A stretch of DNA of 64,000 bases from Micromussa lordhowensis (GCA_964020085.1 OZ026601.1:28672118-28736117), one strand, 5' to 3'. Numbered from the stretch's first letter, positions 50,620 through 62,252 are shown. Program-made: numbers and translations. Notes: generated by a model not told the origin, from the letters alone.

Positions 50620-53163
50620 GATGGGTTGAACCAAACTTGGTTTACATGTACTTGTTGGGCGTGACTAGGGTAGGGAAAGCAAATAAGAACATCAAATGCC
50701 TGAACTTACATAAATGTATTACATAAATGTTAAGATTTTACAGTTTCATTTACAAAGTTGTCATTTACTCTACGAATTTGTTTGGACAAACAGTACATAC
50801 TTTAATTTGAGTGGTCTCTGTATGAGTGGTTTATGAAACCCAAGGAAATATGCAATTTGGAAGGCAAGTGTAGTTTATTCAAAACATAAATAAGTAATTG
50901 CGCAATGCGTGTGTGGTTGCTACAGGATTGTCAAAATAAGCCGGCAACTGGAGCATTCTGGTACTCTGAATGTTAGTAGGTAAGTTTGAAGCATGATATT
51001 GGAGAAAGCAAATGAAAATAGCTGTCGTTTTTGATAGAACCTGCTACTCAAAAATCTACTGACAACCTTGCAGTTATAACAGCCAAACAGCATCAATTTA
51101 CAAAGGAGGGAGGAACATAATTTATGTTCTTGCATGAACATGCACATGTATGTAGTGTGCTGAGTGACAGACCATTAGTTACTTACCTTCAGAACAATCA
51201 CTGGACCTTCCAATGGCATGTATGAATAGTTTCGATAAAACATCTCACACCTTCCACTTGCATTGCGAACAAACTTGAAACACTTGGGCTGGGTGTGGTC
51301 ATGAGGTTGCTCTACATGTGGTGCTAGCCACTCTTTGATGTTATAAACCACATCCAACAGAAATGCTTGGGTTTTAATGTTCGGAACACAGTTGTGCATA
51401 GCTTCAAACATTTCTATACAAAAAAGGAAACAAGCAGTTATGCACTAATACTACATGTATTCTAAGTGTACCATTCTATTATTGCAATATTTAAAAGAAT
51501 GACCAGCATGGTCATATTACTGCATAATGATGTCTGACATTTTTTTTAGAAAAGGAAGAATATAGCATGGCAGGGGATACTAACCATCTACAGTATAGAC
51601 ATCTTTCAGGTCTAAATGTTGTGAATACACTCCAAAGGATGCATCAATGTCTTCGTGAGTGTGGCCGACTGGTAGAAAGTTCAACTTGATCTATACAATA
51701 TTCAAAATAAAACTTTGTTAGCAGTCCAGTGGATAATTTTTCTCTCATTATCCTGGCTCGTCTTGATTAGGGCTGCTACCTATGGAGCCAGGAGATTAAT
51801 ACTTTATTCTTACATGTAAGTAATAAAAATATTGTTGTTGTTAATTTCACAAATACTCAGACACTTGATTTCAGTTTGTATTTCTATAGGTAACTGGGAA
51901 GCATGCAATTTAACGGTAGTAGGCTACTTGGGTTTGTACAGTTTTACACCTTCATCCAAGAAAATTGTTTTGTTTGTAACCTGATGTCAGTGTTAAGCTA
52001 CTGGGAGTATTCTGTGAAAGTAAGTGTCTTGCTGACCAAGATGCAAGCCACATAACTACATGGGAATTGCTTAAAGTTCCATTTTACTTAATTGGGCATT
52101 AACATAAAACAAACCTTATCAAACACAAGCAGCTCCACAAGGAGAGCTAGCAGCCACATCATGTACTGATTTTTGTTCTCCTTTACACAATTGTCCAGTT
52201 GAAGGTTGAAACTGGAGGGAGTTTATAACACTTGCACCATTCCATTAGCATCTTGAGCAGCACCGTTGCTGTAAGATTTGGATCATGAGGCCACTGATAG
52301 TAATCAAAGGAACCAAATATATCTTTCCCAGTTGAAGATTGCCCAGAATGGAAAATTCCACCAACAAGGTGAGTGCCAACATTAGTTAAGTTACATGTGG
52401 CCTTGGTCTTTCGTCGAAGCCTTGGAATGTTTGTGTTTTTTTTATCCATCCCGTCATCAATAACTGTCGAGTACTTTTCTGGAAATTGCCTTGCCTTGTA
52501 CCGATGAAGATAGTGAACTCTCCGCTCTTGCCTTTCAACATTAACACAAAGAGTGTTTGTTTGTCAGTAATTAAATTCAAATGTAACTACTGAATTGGAT
52601 AATTTAAGGTTACTTCCCGCCTTTGGTAAAAATGGATGTGCACCAGTTTTACCATAACCTCAACAAAATAATTATACATCAATAAGTGATAAACATGGCT
52701 TTTGTGATTGGTTTTAGTGTCACTTCATATTTGAATTTCTTTTGTTTGTTCTGACTCAGACAATTTCCACGGTTTTACAGGAAAGACTGTAAATACGTTG
52801 TTCACTTAATCAGTATTAAGTGAAACAATGTATGAACAATGTGTGAACAATGTTGGCCCACCATATTCATTTTGGTCACAGGCACGAGTTCACAACCCAA
52901 AACATGAACAAGTATCCATGCTTCCTTGCAAACTTGTTTTCCCTTTACAACAAATTCGGTTACATAGCCACCACCATCATCATGTTTACTGTGGCTGTGA
53001 AGATACTCGAGTAAATAGTTTTTTCTGTTAGTCTGTCCCTTGCATTTAATGTTTATTTCACAGAGGTTGATATCTTCAATTGACAATTTGCGTAAACATT
53101 TATTTATGCAGCAGCTAACTGTCAATAACCAGAGAATGTCTTCATCTGTCCTGGAGTTGCAAT
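50620..53163 (-). pseudogene. DUF7869 gene, central exons (5' of the TTAA insertion)
   Basis: Exons on the minus strand: 53163-about 52890 (Cys-rich SCCINKCLRKLSIED, then VVKGKQVCKEAWILV), about 52580-52113 (ERQERRVHYLHRYKARQFPE, VIDDGMDKKNTNIPRL, then LQLDNCVKENKNQYM in a shifted frame), 51691-51591 (FLPVGHTHEDIDASFGVYSQ) and 51415-51187. The exon cut by the TTAA element begins before 50620. LQLDNC..ENKN and FLPVGHTHEDID are the hallmark blocks of DUF7869 proteins, which resemble DDE/RNase H nucleases. A frameshift near 52200 and the 29-kb insertion make the gene defective. Confidence 0.7.
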
Positions 53164-53275
53164 CTATGTGTATGCGTACAACAATCAAATTAGAAATTAA
53201 CCATTGACATCAGTTGAACTCTGATAGCAGCTGCTCTTATTGTGAAAGTAAATTACTTGATAAAGTATCACTCAC

Positions 53276-54922
53276 TGATATTTTTTGTTCCATTTTTTTC
53301 TTTAAACTGTTTAAAAGATGTTCCTCTGGCAATCAATATATCAATTCTAGCAGACAAAGAATCATCTCTAGCTGCTGAAGTATGCTGTACAGATATTAAA
53401 TGAGCGTTGAGATTTGTATATTTTCCATAGCATAGCTCGCAGGTTTTTGCTAATAATGGTAGTTTTTTTGGGGGGTTCGTAGGTACATTTTTCTTGAACC
53501 ATGTTTCAAAAGGAGATTGTGGTAGTGGTGAATCAAAATCAAATTTTGGAACTGATTTCATCTCCACAAAATCTGGCCTGTATTTGTGTGATCTATCCTT
53601 AACTTTTATGAATAGAGTTTTCAAGTTTTTCACTTGGGTCATTTTAACGTTCCTCATCTTAACTTGCTTTTGGTGAGCTTGGTAGAGCACTTTCAGAATA
53701 GCTTTGTAATCATAAAGTGGTATGCTCCACTTTTTTCCAATTTCCTCCAGAGAACATGATCCATACTTGGCTTTTTCCCTTGATGCCTTTATAATGTGAC
53801 CACCCCTTGAGTGACTGGTTGAAACAGAAGTTAAAAGTTCATTTCTGGAGAGCCTTTGCCCAACAATAATGGCATCAATGTTTTTGTCTACAAAATCTGT
53901 CATGTAAGCTCCACATTCAAACAGAAATGTTGTGATCTTTTCTACAGCTCCACCACAAGTGTTAGAGTCAACAAAAACTTTCTTTCCAATAAACTGTAAA
54001 GAAAGAATTTCAGGGCAACCTGGCAAAAATATCAAGTGAAGTCAGTTAAAGGAGAAAGTCACTCTAAAAGGCTTATTCTTCTTGCCTTCACTTATAGCAA
54101 GTTAACTTAAGATTAGGTTGGAAAAACCTCACTAATTTGTCAGCCTCTAAAGTGTGTGCTATCCTGAAGAAATTCCTCTTGAAATTAAAAAAGCTCAAAA
54201 TTCAACATTTGATGCCGTCATTTTAAAACCATTTTGGCAGCCAGGGCTTATTTATGTGATGTCATTCTTCTGACTCAAAATTGGCAGGAAGCAGGAAACG
54301 TCCAACAACATCTTGGCATCCTCACAAGCTTGCTAAAATGTATTTTCTAAATGACTATTTACTTCACTACTGTATCTTCAATGGCATCACTTTTGGGATT
54401 TGAAGCATATTTGGCTCAAAATAAACAGTTCAAGGGCAGCCATAACCTAGAGTGATAGTTTAAAGCCTTGCCAGGAGGCAGGGACAAAACCTCTCCAAAA
54501 AAATGATTTCACAAAGACATGGCCTGGCTGCTGAGAACTGTTTCAAAATGGCAGCAATGATGTAGAATTTGGGACTTCTTTTGAGACAAATTTCATTAGA
54601 AAACTTAATACAGCATTTAAATGAAGCTAAAATACCAAGGGAGCACATAATGGACAAAAGTTAAGTTTACTTATGCCATCTACTTTTAATTCAAAACGCA
54701 TGAATCTCTTTGAGCAACTGATTTTGGCGTAAAGTTTATATTTTGCAATGATCGATTGTTTAACACATGGCCTCTTCCTATATCACACTTATCCGGCCTG
54801 GCAACCCAACTCTGGGCTTTGATTTTTCTGTATACAGCAAGAAAGAAGAGCTTACCTTTTGGGATGATAAATAAATCTATGTAATTTTTCAAATCATTGT
54901 ACAGTTTTCTTTTTTTTGGCAT
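53276..54922 (-). CDS. DBF4-like N-motif/BRCT, M and C motifs, apparently spliced to DUF7869
   Basis: Exons 54922-54856 (MPKKRKLYNDLKNYIDLF) and 54019-53276. BRCT-type start IGKKVFVDSN; motif M LFIKVKDRSHKYRPDFVEM, followed by SPFE; zinc motif C CELCYGKYTNLNAHLISVQH. In DBF4 these recruit and activate the Cdc7 kinase at replication origins. The frame stops at 53271, but ATATCA/GTGAGT at 53276 is a good donor and the next acceptor (53163) continues in phase into DUF7869 exons. It is either a short DBF4 relative or the N-terminus of a chimera. BRCT to motif C in one exon is unusual for a host gene and hints at capture. Confidence 0.65.
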
Positions 54923-54996
54923 GTTTCATTTTTGAGCTAAGTCAAGTTTACCACCTTAACAGTGCAAGGCAAGTAAAGAAATTAAGGAAAGTTTAC

Positions 54997-55089
54997 CTTG
55001 TGGTTTACTGACTGTTAAATCATGTTTAGCTAGTTCTTCCCCATCCATCCCACTATCATCGTCATTATCCAGGGGAATCAACTCTGCAA
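54997..55089 (-). CDS. Alternative upstream exon for the DBF4-like gene
   Basis: Reads AELIPLDNDDDSGMDGEEL then KHDLTVSKPQ between a GATCAG acceptor and CAAG/GTAAAC donor. It ends in the same phase as exon 54922-54856, so it could splice to 54019 in its place. Confidence 0.4.
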
Positions 55090-55359
55090 CTGATCAAAAA
55101 ACAAAATGAGAATGACTCTCCAGACATGTAAATACATATATCCTGCTTCTTGTCTTTTGTCTTTAAACCAGATACAATTATAATGGTAAAAGAATATTGG
55201 CTAAACTTCAGAATACCCCATAACTGAAATACCACTCAAAATCCTGTTACCGCAGTCCCGGCGTTGACATAATTTACATAATAAACTGTTTATAAAACCA
55301 CAAATATACAACCCTGTACCTCGTTCTTTCATCCACTGCCCATGTCATGTCTCTTTCAG

Positions 55360-55712
55360 GGCCATACATGACAGAGTCCTTGAACACATTTGTCATAGGG
55401 CATTGGTCAGTGTCCAGGCAAATTTCTTCAAGACATTTTTCGTTGTCCAACAGTGAAAATTTAATATTTGTGGAACATGTGCCTTCACAGTGTACAAGTG
55501 CACAGCCATTACCAGTTGAAGCATACACCTGGCTTATTAAGCATCTCTCTCGGGAAGGTGATACTGTTGTGGATGTCGAAAGTGATACTGGCTATCCAGT
55601 AATTGCAGCCTTGAAACAGGGCCGAAGTGCAGTATGGATAAACACTGCGTCACATCACAAGGAAGCTGATTTACAAACAAGAATTGCCAACCTTGTATCT
55701 GCAGAGACTTAG
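55360..55712 (+). CDS. Orphan terminal exon, methyltransferase-like fold
   Basis: Follows a TCTCTTTCAG acceptor. Reads FVIGHWSVSRQISSRHFSLS, VEHVPSQCTSAQPLPVEAY, then WLIKHLSREGDTVVDVESDT, GYPVIAALKQGRSAVWIN and a stop. The arrangement GD-x-V-x-D-x-x-x-x-TG...AAL-x-x-GR is that of the SAM-binding end of N6/N4 DNA methyltransferases, but the usual D-P-F-x-G-S-G is altered to DVESDTG. No upstream plus-strand exons are seen. Unclear whether host or element. Confidence 0.4.
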
Positions 55713-55805
55713 AGGGTCAACAATAATATCGTAGGTGACACAGCCACAAGATGTGATTTAGGATTTTTGTACTAAAAGAACTTCGACTGCAGCTTAAGTT
55801 ATCAT

Positions 55806-57115
55806 AGTTCGCAGAATTTCTGCAGCATGAGTTATTATAGGTCACAGAATTTCTGCAGCATGAGTTATCATAGGTCTCAGAATTTCTGCAGCACAAGTTA
55901 TAGGTCGCAAAATTTGTGCAGCATGAGTTATCATAGGCTGCAGAATTTCTGCAGCACGACTTATCATAGGTCGCAAAATTTCTGCAGCATGAGTTATTGT
56001 AGGTGACAGAATTTCTGCGCACCAGTTATTATAAGCCGCAGAATTTCTACAGCACGAGTTATTGTAGGTCGCAGAATTTCTGCAGCACCAGCTATTATAA
56101 GCTGCAGAATTTCTGCAGCATGAGTTATTATAGGCCGCAGAATTTCTGCAGCACCAGTTATTATAGGCCGCAGAATTTCTGCAGCATGAGTTATTATAGG
56201 CCGTAGAATTTCTGCAGCACCAGTTATTATAGGCCGCAGAATTTCTGCAGCACCAGTTATTTTAGGCCGCAGAATTTCTGCAGCACGAGTTATTATAGGT
56301 CACAGAATTTCTGCAGCACCAGTTATTATAAGCCGCAGAATTTCTGCAGCACCAGTTATTATAGGCTGCAGAATTTCTGCAGCACCAGTTATTGTAGGTG
56401 GCAGAATTTCTGCAGCACCAGTTATTATAAGCCGCAGAATTTCTACAGCACAAGTTATTGTAGGTCGCAGAATTTCTGCAGCACCAGTTATTATAAGCTG
56501 CAGAATTTCTGCAGTACCAGTTATTATAGGTCGCAGAATTTCTGCAGCACCAGTTATATAGGCCGCAGAATTTCTGCAGCACTAGTTATTATAGGCCGCA
56601 GAATTTCTGCAGCATGAGTTATTATCGGCCGCAGAATTTCTGCAGCACCAGTTATTATAGGTCGTAGAATTTCTGCAGCACCAGTTATTATAGGCCGCAG
56701 AATTTCTACAGCACGAGTTATTGTAGGTCGCAGAATTTCTGCAGCACCAGCTATTATAAGCTGCAGAATTTCTGCAGCATGAGTTATTATAGGCCGCAGA
56801 ATTTCTGCAGCACCAGTTATTGTAGGTGGCAAAATTTCTGCAGCACCAGTTATTATAAGCCGCAGAATTTCTACAGCACGAGTTATTGTAGGTCGCAGAA
56901 TTTCTGCAGCACCAGTTATTATAAGCTGCAGAATTTCTGCAGCATGAGTTATTATAGGCCGCAGAATTTCTGCAGCACCAGTTATATAGGCCGCAGAATT
57001 TCTGCAGCACTAGTTATTATAGGCTGCAGAATTTCTGCAGCACTAGTTATTATAGGCCGCAGAATTTCTGCAGCACTAGTTATTATAGGCCGCAGAATTT
57101 CTCCAGCATGGGTCA
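55806..57115. repeat. 33-bp satellite, about 39 units
   Basis: Unit GCAGAATTTCTGCAGCACC plus AGTTATTATAGGCC, with variants (GAGTTATT, TATAAGCC, GGTCGTAG). The inverted unit contains TGCAGAAATTCTGCG, the core of the 78-bp satellite at 19.6-20.2 kb. The period is 3 x 11, so several frames stay open and give spurious CCRNSAAYNNW-type peptides. Confidence 0.95.
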
Positions 57116-57224
57116 CCGCTGGTGTTTATTAAGTGGTTATAATCACTTTTTAATTTATCTTAGTCATAACCGGTGTCAAATATGTCATAAATCACACATG
57201 TTCTGTACATCCAAAATCAGTTTA

Positions 57225-58374
57225 CCGTAAACATCCATGTATAAGCCGCATCCGTAGATAAGCCGCACTCCCAATTTGGAAGCGCAGATTTTGAAAAAAA
57301 ATAAAAAAAATAAAGTTTGAAGTGCCAGCAGAGTTATATTTGCTATAAGCAAACAAGGACAAACAATCAAGGTTTCGAAACACCGACGCTGAAGTTGCTG
57401 CCATCTTTCACATTTATAAAGTCTAAAGAAAGCGAAATTTCGTTTGTCCTACCTTCTTTTTCGGTTGAATTGATGACATCTTCAACTTAAAATGCTCTTT
57501 TGACCCGATTTTTCAAGATTATCACTTCGAAACATGCCATAAAGTTCAGTACCATTGAAACAAAACGAACGAGTGCTTAGTAGCCAAGCTTTAAATGTGG
57601 GGAGGAGTCTGGGGCAGGGCCTGGTCATCATCATGCATAACACACAGAAAAGCACGCGCATTGATGCAAGCACCAGTTATTATAGGTCGTAGAATTTCTG
57701 CAGCACCAGTTATTATAGGCTGCAGAATTTCTGCAGCACCAGTTATTATAGGTCGTAGAATTTCTTAGTAGCCAAGAAAAGCACGCGCATTGATGCAATC
57801 ACCTCAGTTTCTTTTTCATTAATCAATATTACAACACTATGACTAAAGGTAATTTACAATAGGACAAGCGTTTCTTTTCAAATTTAAAATCTCTTATTTA
57901 GTTATTGCTAACATTAAGTGGTCAAAAACAACGAAATAGTCAGCCATTTACCTCGCGAGTACTTGCGAATTTTGTGGTATTTCATCGCACGTGGCGGAAA
58001 GATATGCGTGGAAGTAACTGGCCGCAGACGTCACTGCAAACAGCTGAGATTCCTTGTAGGTTGGTGTTTAGTTGTTTGAGTAAAGTGAAAATTAATCGCT
58101 TGAAAGAACTCTTGGAGAGCAAGATTCGCCGATAAACATTGAAAGACACAAACAGCTCCTTTAGGAGCCACCACTCACGAAAAAAGTCAGAGAACAACAG
58201 CAACAAACTCTCAGTTTCTTTTATGTTTATTTCTTGACAACTTAAGAAGTTTTATGAATATTAATTAGGCTTTTGCGATCTCCAAACACAGATGTATCCG
58301 TGGATAAGCTGCACCCTTTATTTTGGGCTTCAATTTTGTGAAAAAAAGTGCGGCTTATACATGGACATTTACGG
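57225..58374. mobile_element. TA-flanked inverted-repeat element, non-autonomous, 1.15 kb
   Basis: Left end CCGTAAACATCCATGTATAA; the right end is the inverted CCGTAAATGTCCATGTATAA. Both ends continue GCCGCA. TA lies outside each (57223-57224, 58375-58376), as for Tc1/mariner-type targets. No transposase inside. A short 33-bp satellite island sits within it. Confidence 0.65.
57669..57766. repeat. Island of 33-bp satellite monomers flanked by a direct repeat
   Basis: Three monomers identical in type to 55.8-57.1 kb. A 23-bp sequence starting GAAAAGCACGCGCATTG occurs on both sides (57647-57669 and 57776-57798), and CTTAGTAGCCAAG occurs at 57576 and 57764. Confidence 0.8.
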
Positions 58375-58916
58375 TATATTAAAATTGTAAATTTAGCCCT
58401 ATTTATTTCTGTCTTTACTAGATATTTGTGTGTTTTGAATGGGTTAAGTCATAATGCGGCAAGAAATTAATTATTTCTGGTAGTAAAATTCTTGGAAACT
58501 GAACACTCATGTCATAAATTTTGTATGTCCAAAACACGATAAATTCTGTATCGGTCAAGACTGATATAGAGTTTGTATCATAAAGAATTCATGCAATCCG
58601 TCTAATTTTGCGGAACCCTGTTGACATAAACCTATAAATGGACCCATTTTTGCGAAGAATGCTAGTTTGGAAAAACCCATTTTAGTTTGGAACACGTTAT
58701 ATACTATATATGTTCAACTTGTGTTCTTCTAGGTGTTGATCGCCGTAGTTCTATATTGCTCGAGCTCGTGGCACTGCTTCCTGGTTCCACAACTCGTGTA
58801 ATGCGACCATCAAAAGCCATGCTCTCCTCTCGTGCTCTGCTTCTTGGTGCACGGGAAGTACTCCGCTGCTGTGAACACCTTGACTCCATAGACCTTGTCA
58901 CTTGCTGAACGGTTTC
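58375..58916. other. Spacer with no supported gene
   Basis: AT-rich sequence followed by a short region antisense to the tail of the 58.9-62.3 kb gene. Confidence 0.4.
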
Positions 58917-61900
58917 TGGAGGAATTGTAAATGAATTGTCGTCCGAAGAATAGGTGAGGTCGAGACAACACAAACATCAGAAGCTTTACAAACATGGAGG
59001 GGCGACGTTTCATCAAGAGAATAATTATATTGTTCTTCTTCTAAGGTCAAGTAAACTTGAAAGACAGTTTCGATACTCTTTAGTTCTGGGTCGTCAAATT
59101 TGAGAGGTTGTCTGTACTCGATGTACCCCTGTTTCCCTTCTTTCGCATTCTTTGCAATTTACCCACGATGAACTGGTTATTCTCTTTCTCATAGACAGCA
59201 TAATCATGATACAGGCAAATACCTTGTAAAGGTAAAGATGGTACTTGCTGAGATCCTTGATTGGCACGTTGTCTAACACGAACAAGACGATCATGTGACA
59301 AGTTGGGACATTCGTTAAGTAGTGAAGTTTGTGTGGACTTGTGAATCAAGCCATGCCCTGGAACTTGAACAGTTGGGCTGATCTCCTTTTGCTGCCTGCC
59401 GCGTGTCCCCCTATTGAACATGAAAACAGATAATACATAGAGTTGTTTTACAATGTTACCTTCAAAATTTAAGGGAAAGACCTGTCTAGTGAAAAATAAA
59501 ACGTTACTTATAAAGAGAACAAGAGGTCATTACTCCTCGAGTATGTTTACGGTTGACAATTTAAACCAAACAAGTATGCCCAGCGAGTATGCTTAAGCTG
59601 ACAAATGGTAAAAGAGTTTTTAAACTTAAAATCAATATATAATTACACTTACTCTTCTATTTCATTCTCGCTTAGGATGCTTAAAGAGTCAAACATGGAT
59701 CGAATTTCAATAGAAGAAGTTTCCTCATCGTGTTGTTTCTTCTAGAATAAAATAAAATGATTTAGGTTGAAACATGAGAATACTTTATTTCGAGTTTCCG
59801 GAAACAGACTTACTTTCCCCCATTGAAGACACTGACAAAACGTTTAGCGGCTTTCTTTCACTGAGAAAGCAGGCACTTTAATTAAGGTTTAGTTAAGCCA
59901 AGTGCATAATGATAACATGACGAGTTTTTTTCATTCCATTGCCATGTTCAGTTTCACATGTTGATGTGTTTACGCCACTGCTGCAGCTTTCTTCAAGTTC
60001 CTTTTCTGATGACATCCTTTCTGTGTGGTCGGAGAAACAACTGCTCTTGAAGGGACGATAGAACCAGTCATTACCATCCGGGTCTTCATCTGGGTAGAAA
60101 TCTTGCATGCATTTGAGTTGTAATTCTCCGTTCGCCCTAAAAACAAAAGTATAAGATGAGAAGCTTAATAAATTTTGTTAGCAAAAGACGTGGTGCTACC
60201 CTACGCCTTACTAACCTTGCTGTGTTAATCCAGCCTGCCCAGAGTCATGCCGGTTTTGTCCACAGTTACCGCCTCCCGGCCTGTTGCTGTAATCATCACT
60301 ATCTCCACCACCATCGTCATTGCTATCCCCGACGCTGTCCTCACCACCACCAAAAAGGTTCTTTTGGAGCCATACCGACACTCCTGGCCATTTGTCTTGC
60401 CATCTGCATGCTTTCTTTCCAAGCTAACACTTCTGTGTCACACGCCGGATACTCAGACAAATTTGCTTGTTGCTCATGGGCCATGTTGTATTGTATGCAC
60501 CAAATGTTTTCCTGCTTGACATGGGCCCGGGAAAACTTTGGACCATTGGGGTTGGCTTGGATTTGAGCCAATCGGATCATGTGCTTTTGGTTACGTTGGA
60601 TCTCAAAAAATGTGTAATTGTGGTGGTTTCCAATCCACTGGCCGTTGGCACTGAAGTATACCTCACACGGCTCAGAACCCGTCAGATGGAGAGGGCACTC
60701 AAGATGCGGGAGGTTGTCTCTGTAATAACAGATAAGCATCACAGCAAAGTGGGTGGAAAGGAGAAGATCTTGATAGCACTCTCGAGTAATAAAGTGGCTC
60801 TTCAAATTCAGACCTGGTGTCAATAATGTGAAGTTCCTCCAGATTCCCAAAAAGTGCAAAACAAGGGCAGCACACTTAATTCGGGTACATAGGTTAGCGA
60901 CGGGGCTGAAAAAGATTTCCACTTAGTACCAGACTAGTCGAAGGTATACCAGCGATCCCAATACGGATGGGTCTGGTGGTCGGCCGATTTCGTCAATTCC
61001 ATCTACAATTTGTTGCAGGAAGTTCTGTACCCTTAAAAAAGTCAACTTCTGTGCTGAAGCCCAATTCTGACGGTCCTTTCCCAGAATGTCGTTCTTTGTG
61101 AGGCCATCCTGGTGAACATCAAAGAGCTCTGTGACAAGTTGCAGATGGTTCATATGGGCCATGTAATTTTTCCCGAGGTGAAAAATCCTGGTTGCATGGT
61201 CCAGAGGATTGATACACTTTTTGTGATTGTGTATCGCATCCTGGTCACATAAATCACGAACCACGTATCCAGCTCGCTCATTAGGACTGTCCTCCCTAGT
61301 AGCGTGGAAAACGAATCCCAGGTCTGAATTGGCCTGAACTCCGAATTGGTGTTCCCCTCTGCTGATTGAAGCATTAACTTTCTTCTACTGTCGCCATCGG
61401 AGGAGTTTCCCATCAGAGGACCGAGAACAGGTTCAAGGAACTGCTTCAACAACTGGCAAAGTTGACACCATTGAGAACATACAAGCTCTTGACTAAATCT
61501 GTCACATGTTGGCATAATCAGGACTGGTATTTTAGGGACAGAATGGATAAGCAGATTAATCGGGATCAATCTAGAGAAGTTAGCAATTTTGCACTGTTTG
61601 AAAGCGTTGACCAATTTATCATAGCCATCACAAATCCTCCACACATTGATGATCATTTGGGTTCTCAGTTTCTAATCCACAGAAGCTTTGCAAGGTATCC
61701 GATTGTTTATCATACGCAATCTTGGCTATTATGGCAGTCTGGTCTTCAGCTAGCATGACTGGGGTGGCTGTTTGTAGACCAAGATCCTGCTTTGCGTCCT
61801 CGTAAATGGTAGCGATCTTCTGAATGTTTTCTGCCGTTATTCCCTGTTCAAAACTGTACGATTTAATTTGACGCCATCTGTAGATCGAGTGAGTTTCTTG

Positions 61901-62252
61901 TCCAAACTTATTCTGTGCCACAAAATTTGCGAGTCATGGTCCTCCCCAGATTAGCACTACTTCAAAGAATTGTTGAACCTAAGCCTTGTAACGCTTACCC
62001 TGTGAAGCCTTTACATGGAAGTTGTTGGCAACGCATTCGAGCATGTCCAGCAGCACCTGCTTGTCGCTGAACATTCCTTGTTGGCCTGCCTTTTCTAACC
62101 TAACCGAGAAAATTCTTTCAATTTGTCTGTGACACTTCGCATGCGCAGTTTGAGGCGGAGATTTTCTGCTTTTAGAAAGAATATTTCAGAGTCTTTCTGA
62201 TCCAGCTCCTTTCTCATTTCGCGCATATTTTCAATGCTTTCTTCCATAGTCA
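58917..62252 (-). pseudogene. Multi-exon gene of an unassigned multicopy family, several frameshifts
   Basis: Exons on the minus strand: about 62252-62058 (coiled coil MTMEESIENMREMRKELDQK, then LDMLECVANNFHVKASQ), about 61925-60180 (EDQTAIIAKIAYDKQ; GYVVRDLCDQDAIHNHKKCI; KDRQNWASAQKLTFLRVQNF; YLEIFFSPVAN; LKSHFITRECYQDLLLSTH; YFSANGQWIGNHHNYTFFEI), about 60130-59900, about 59739-59653 and about 59402-58917 (CLYHDYAVYEKENNQFIVGK; EYRQPLKFDDPELKSIETVF). Frame breaks lie near 62103, 61650, 61380, 60350 and 59130. I think related copies are common in cnidarian genomes, but I cannot name the function; it may be element-borne. Confidence 0.5.

Noticed and set aside
53268..54035. Host DBF4 gene in its normal locus
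   Set aside because: Not fully excluded, but BRCT, M and C motifs lie in one exon, the splice phase leads into DUF7869, and everything around is mobile DNA. I therefore present it as a captured or chimeric copy.
55274..55528. Minus-strand open frame at 55.3-55.5 kb
   Set aside because: Antisense to the methyltransferase-like exon, which has a better acceptor and domain pattern.
55806..57115. CRISPR-like array
   Set aside because: Units are contiguous and similar throughout, without unique spacers, and the DNA is eukaryotic. It is a satellite.
55717..57132. Long open frames with CCRNSAAYNNW-type repeats in the 55.7-57.1 kb region
   Set aside because: The 33-bp satellite period is a multiple of three, so several frames stay open. 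Repeats vary without regard to codons and there are no gene signals.
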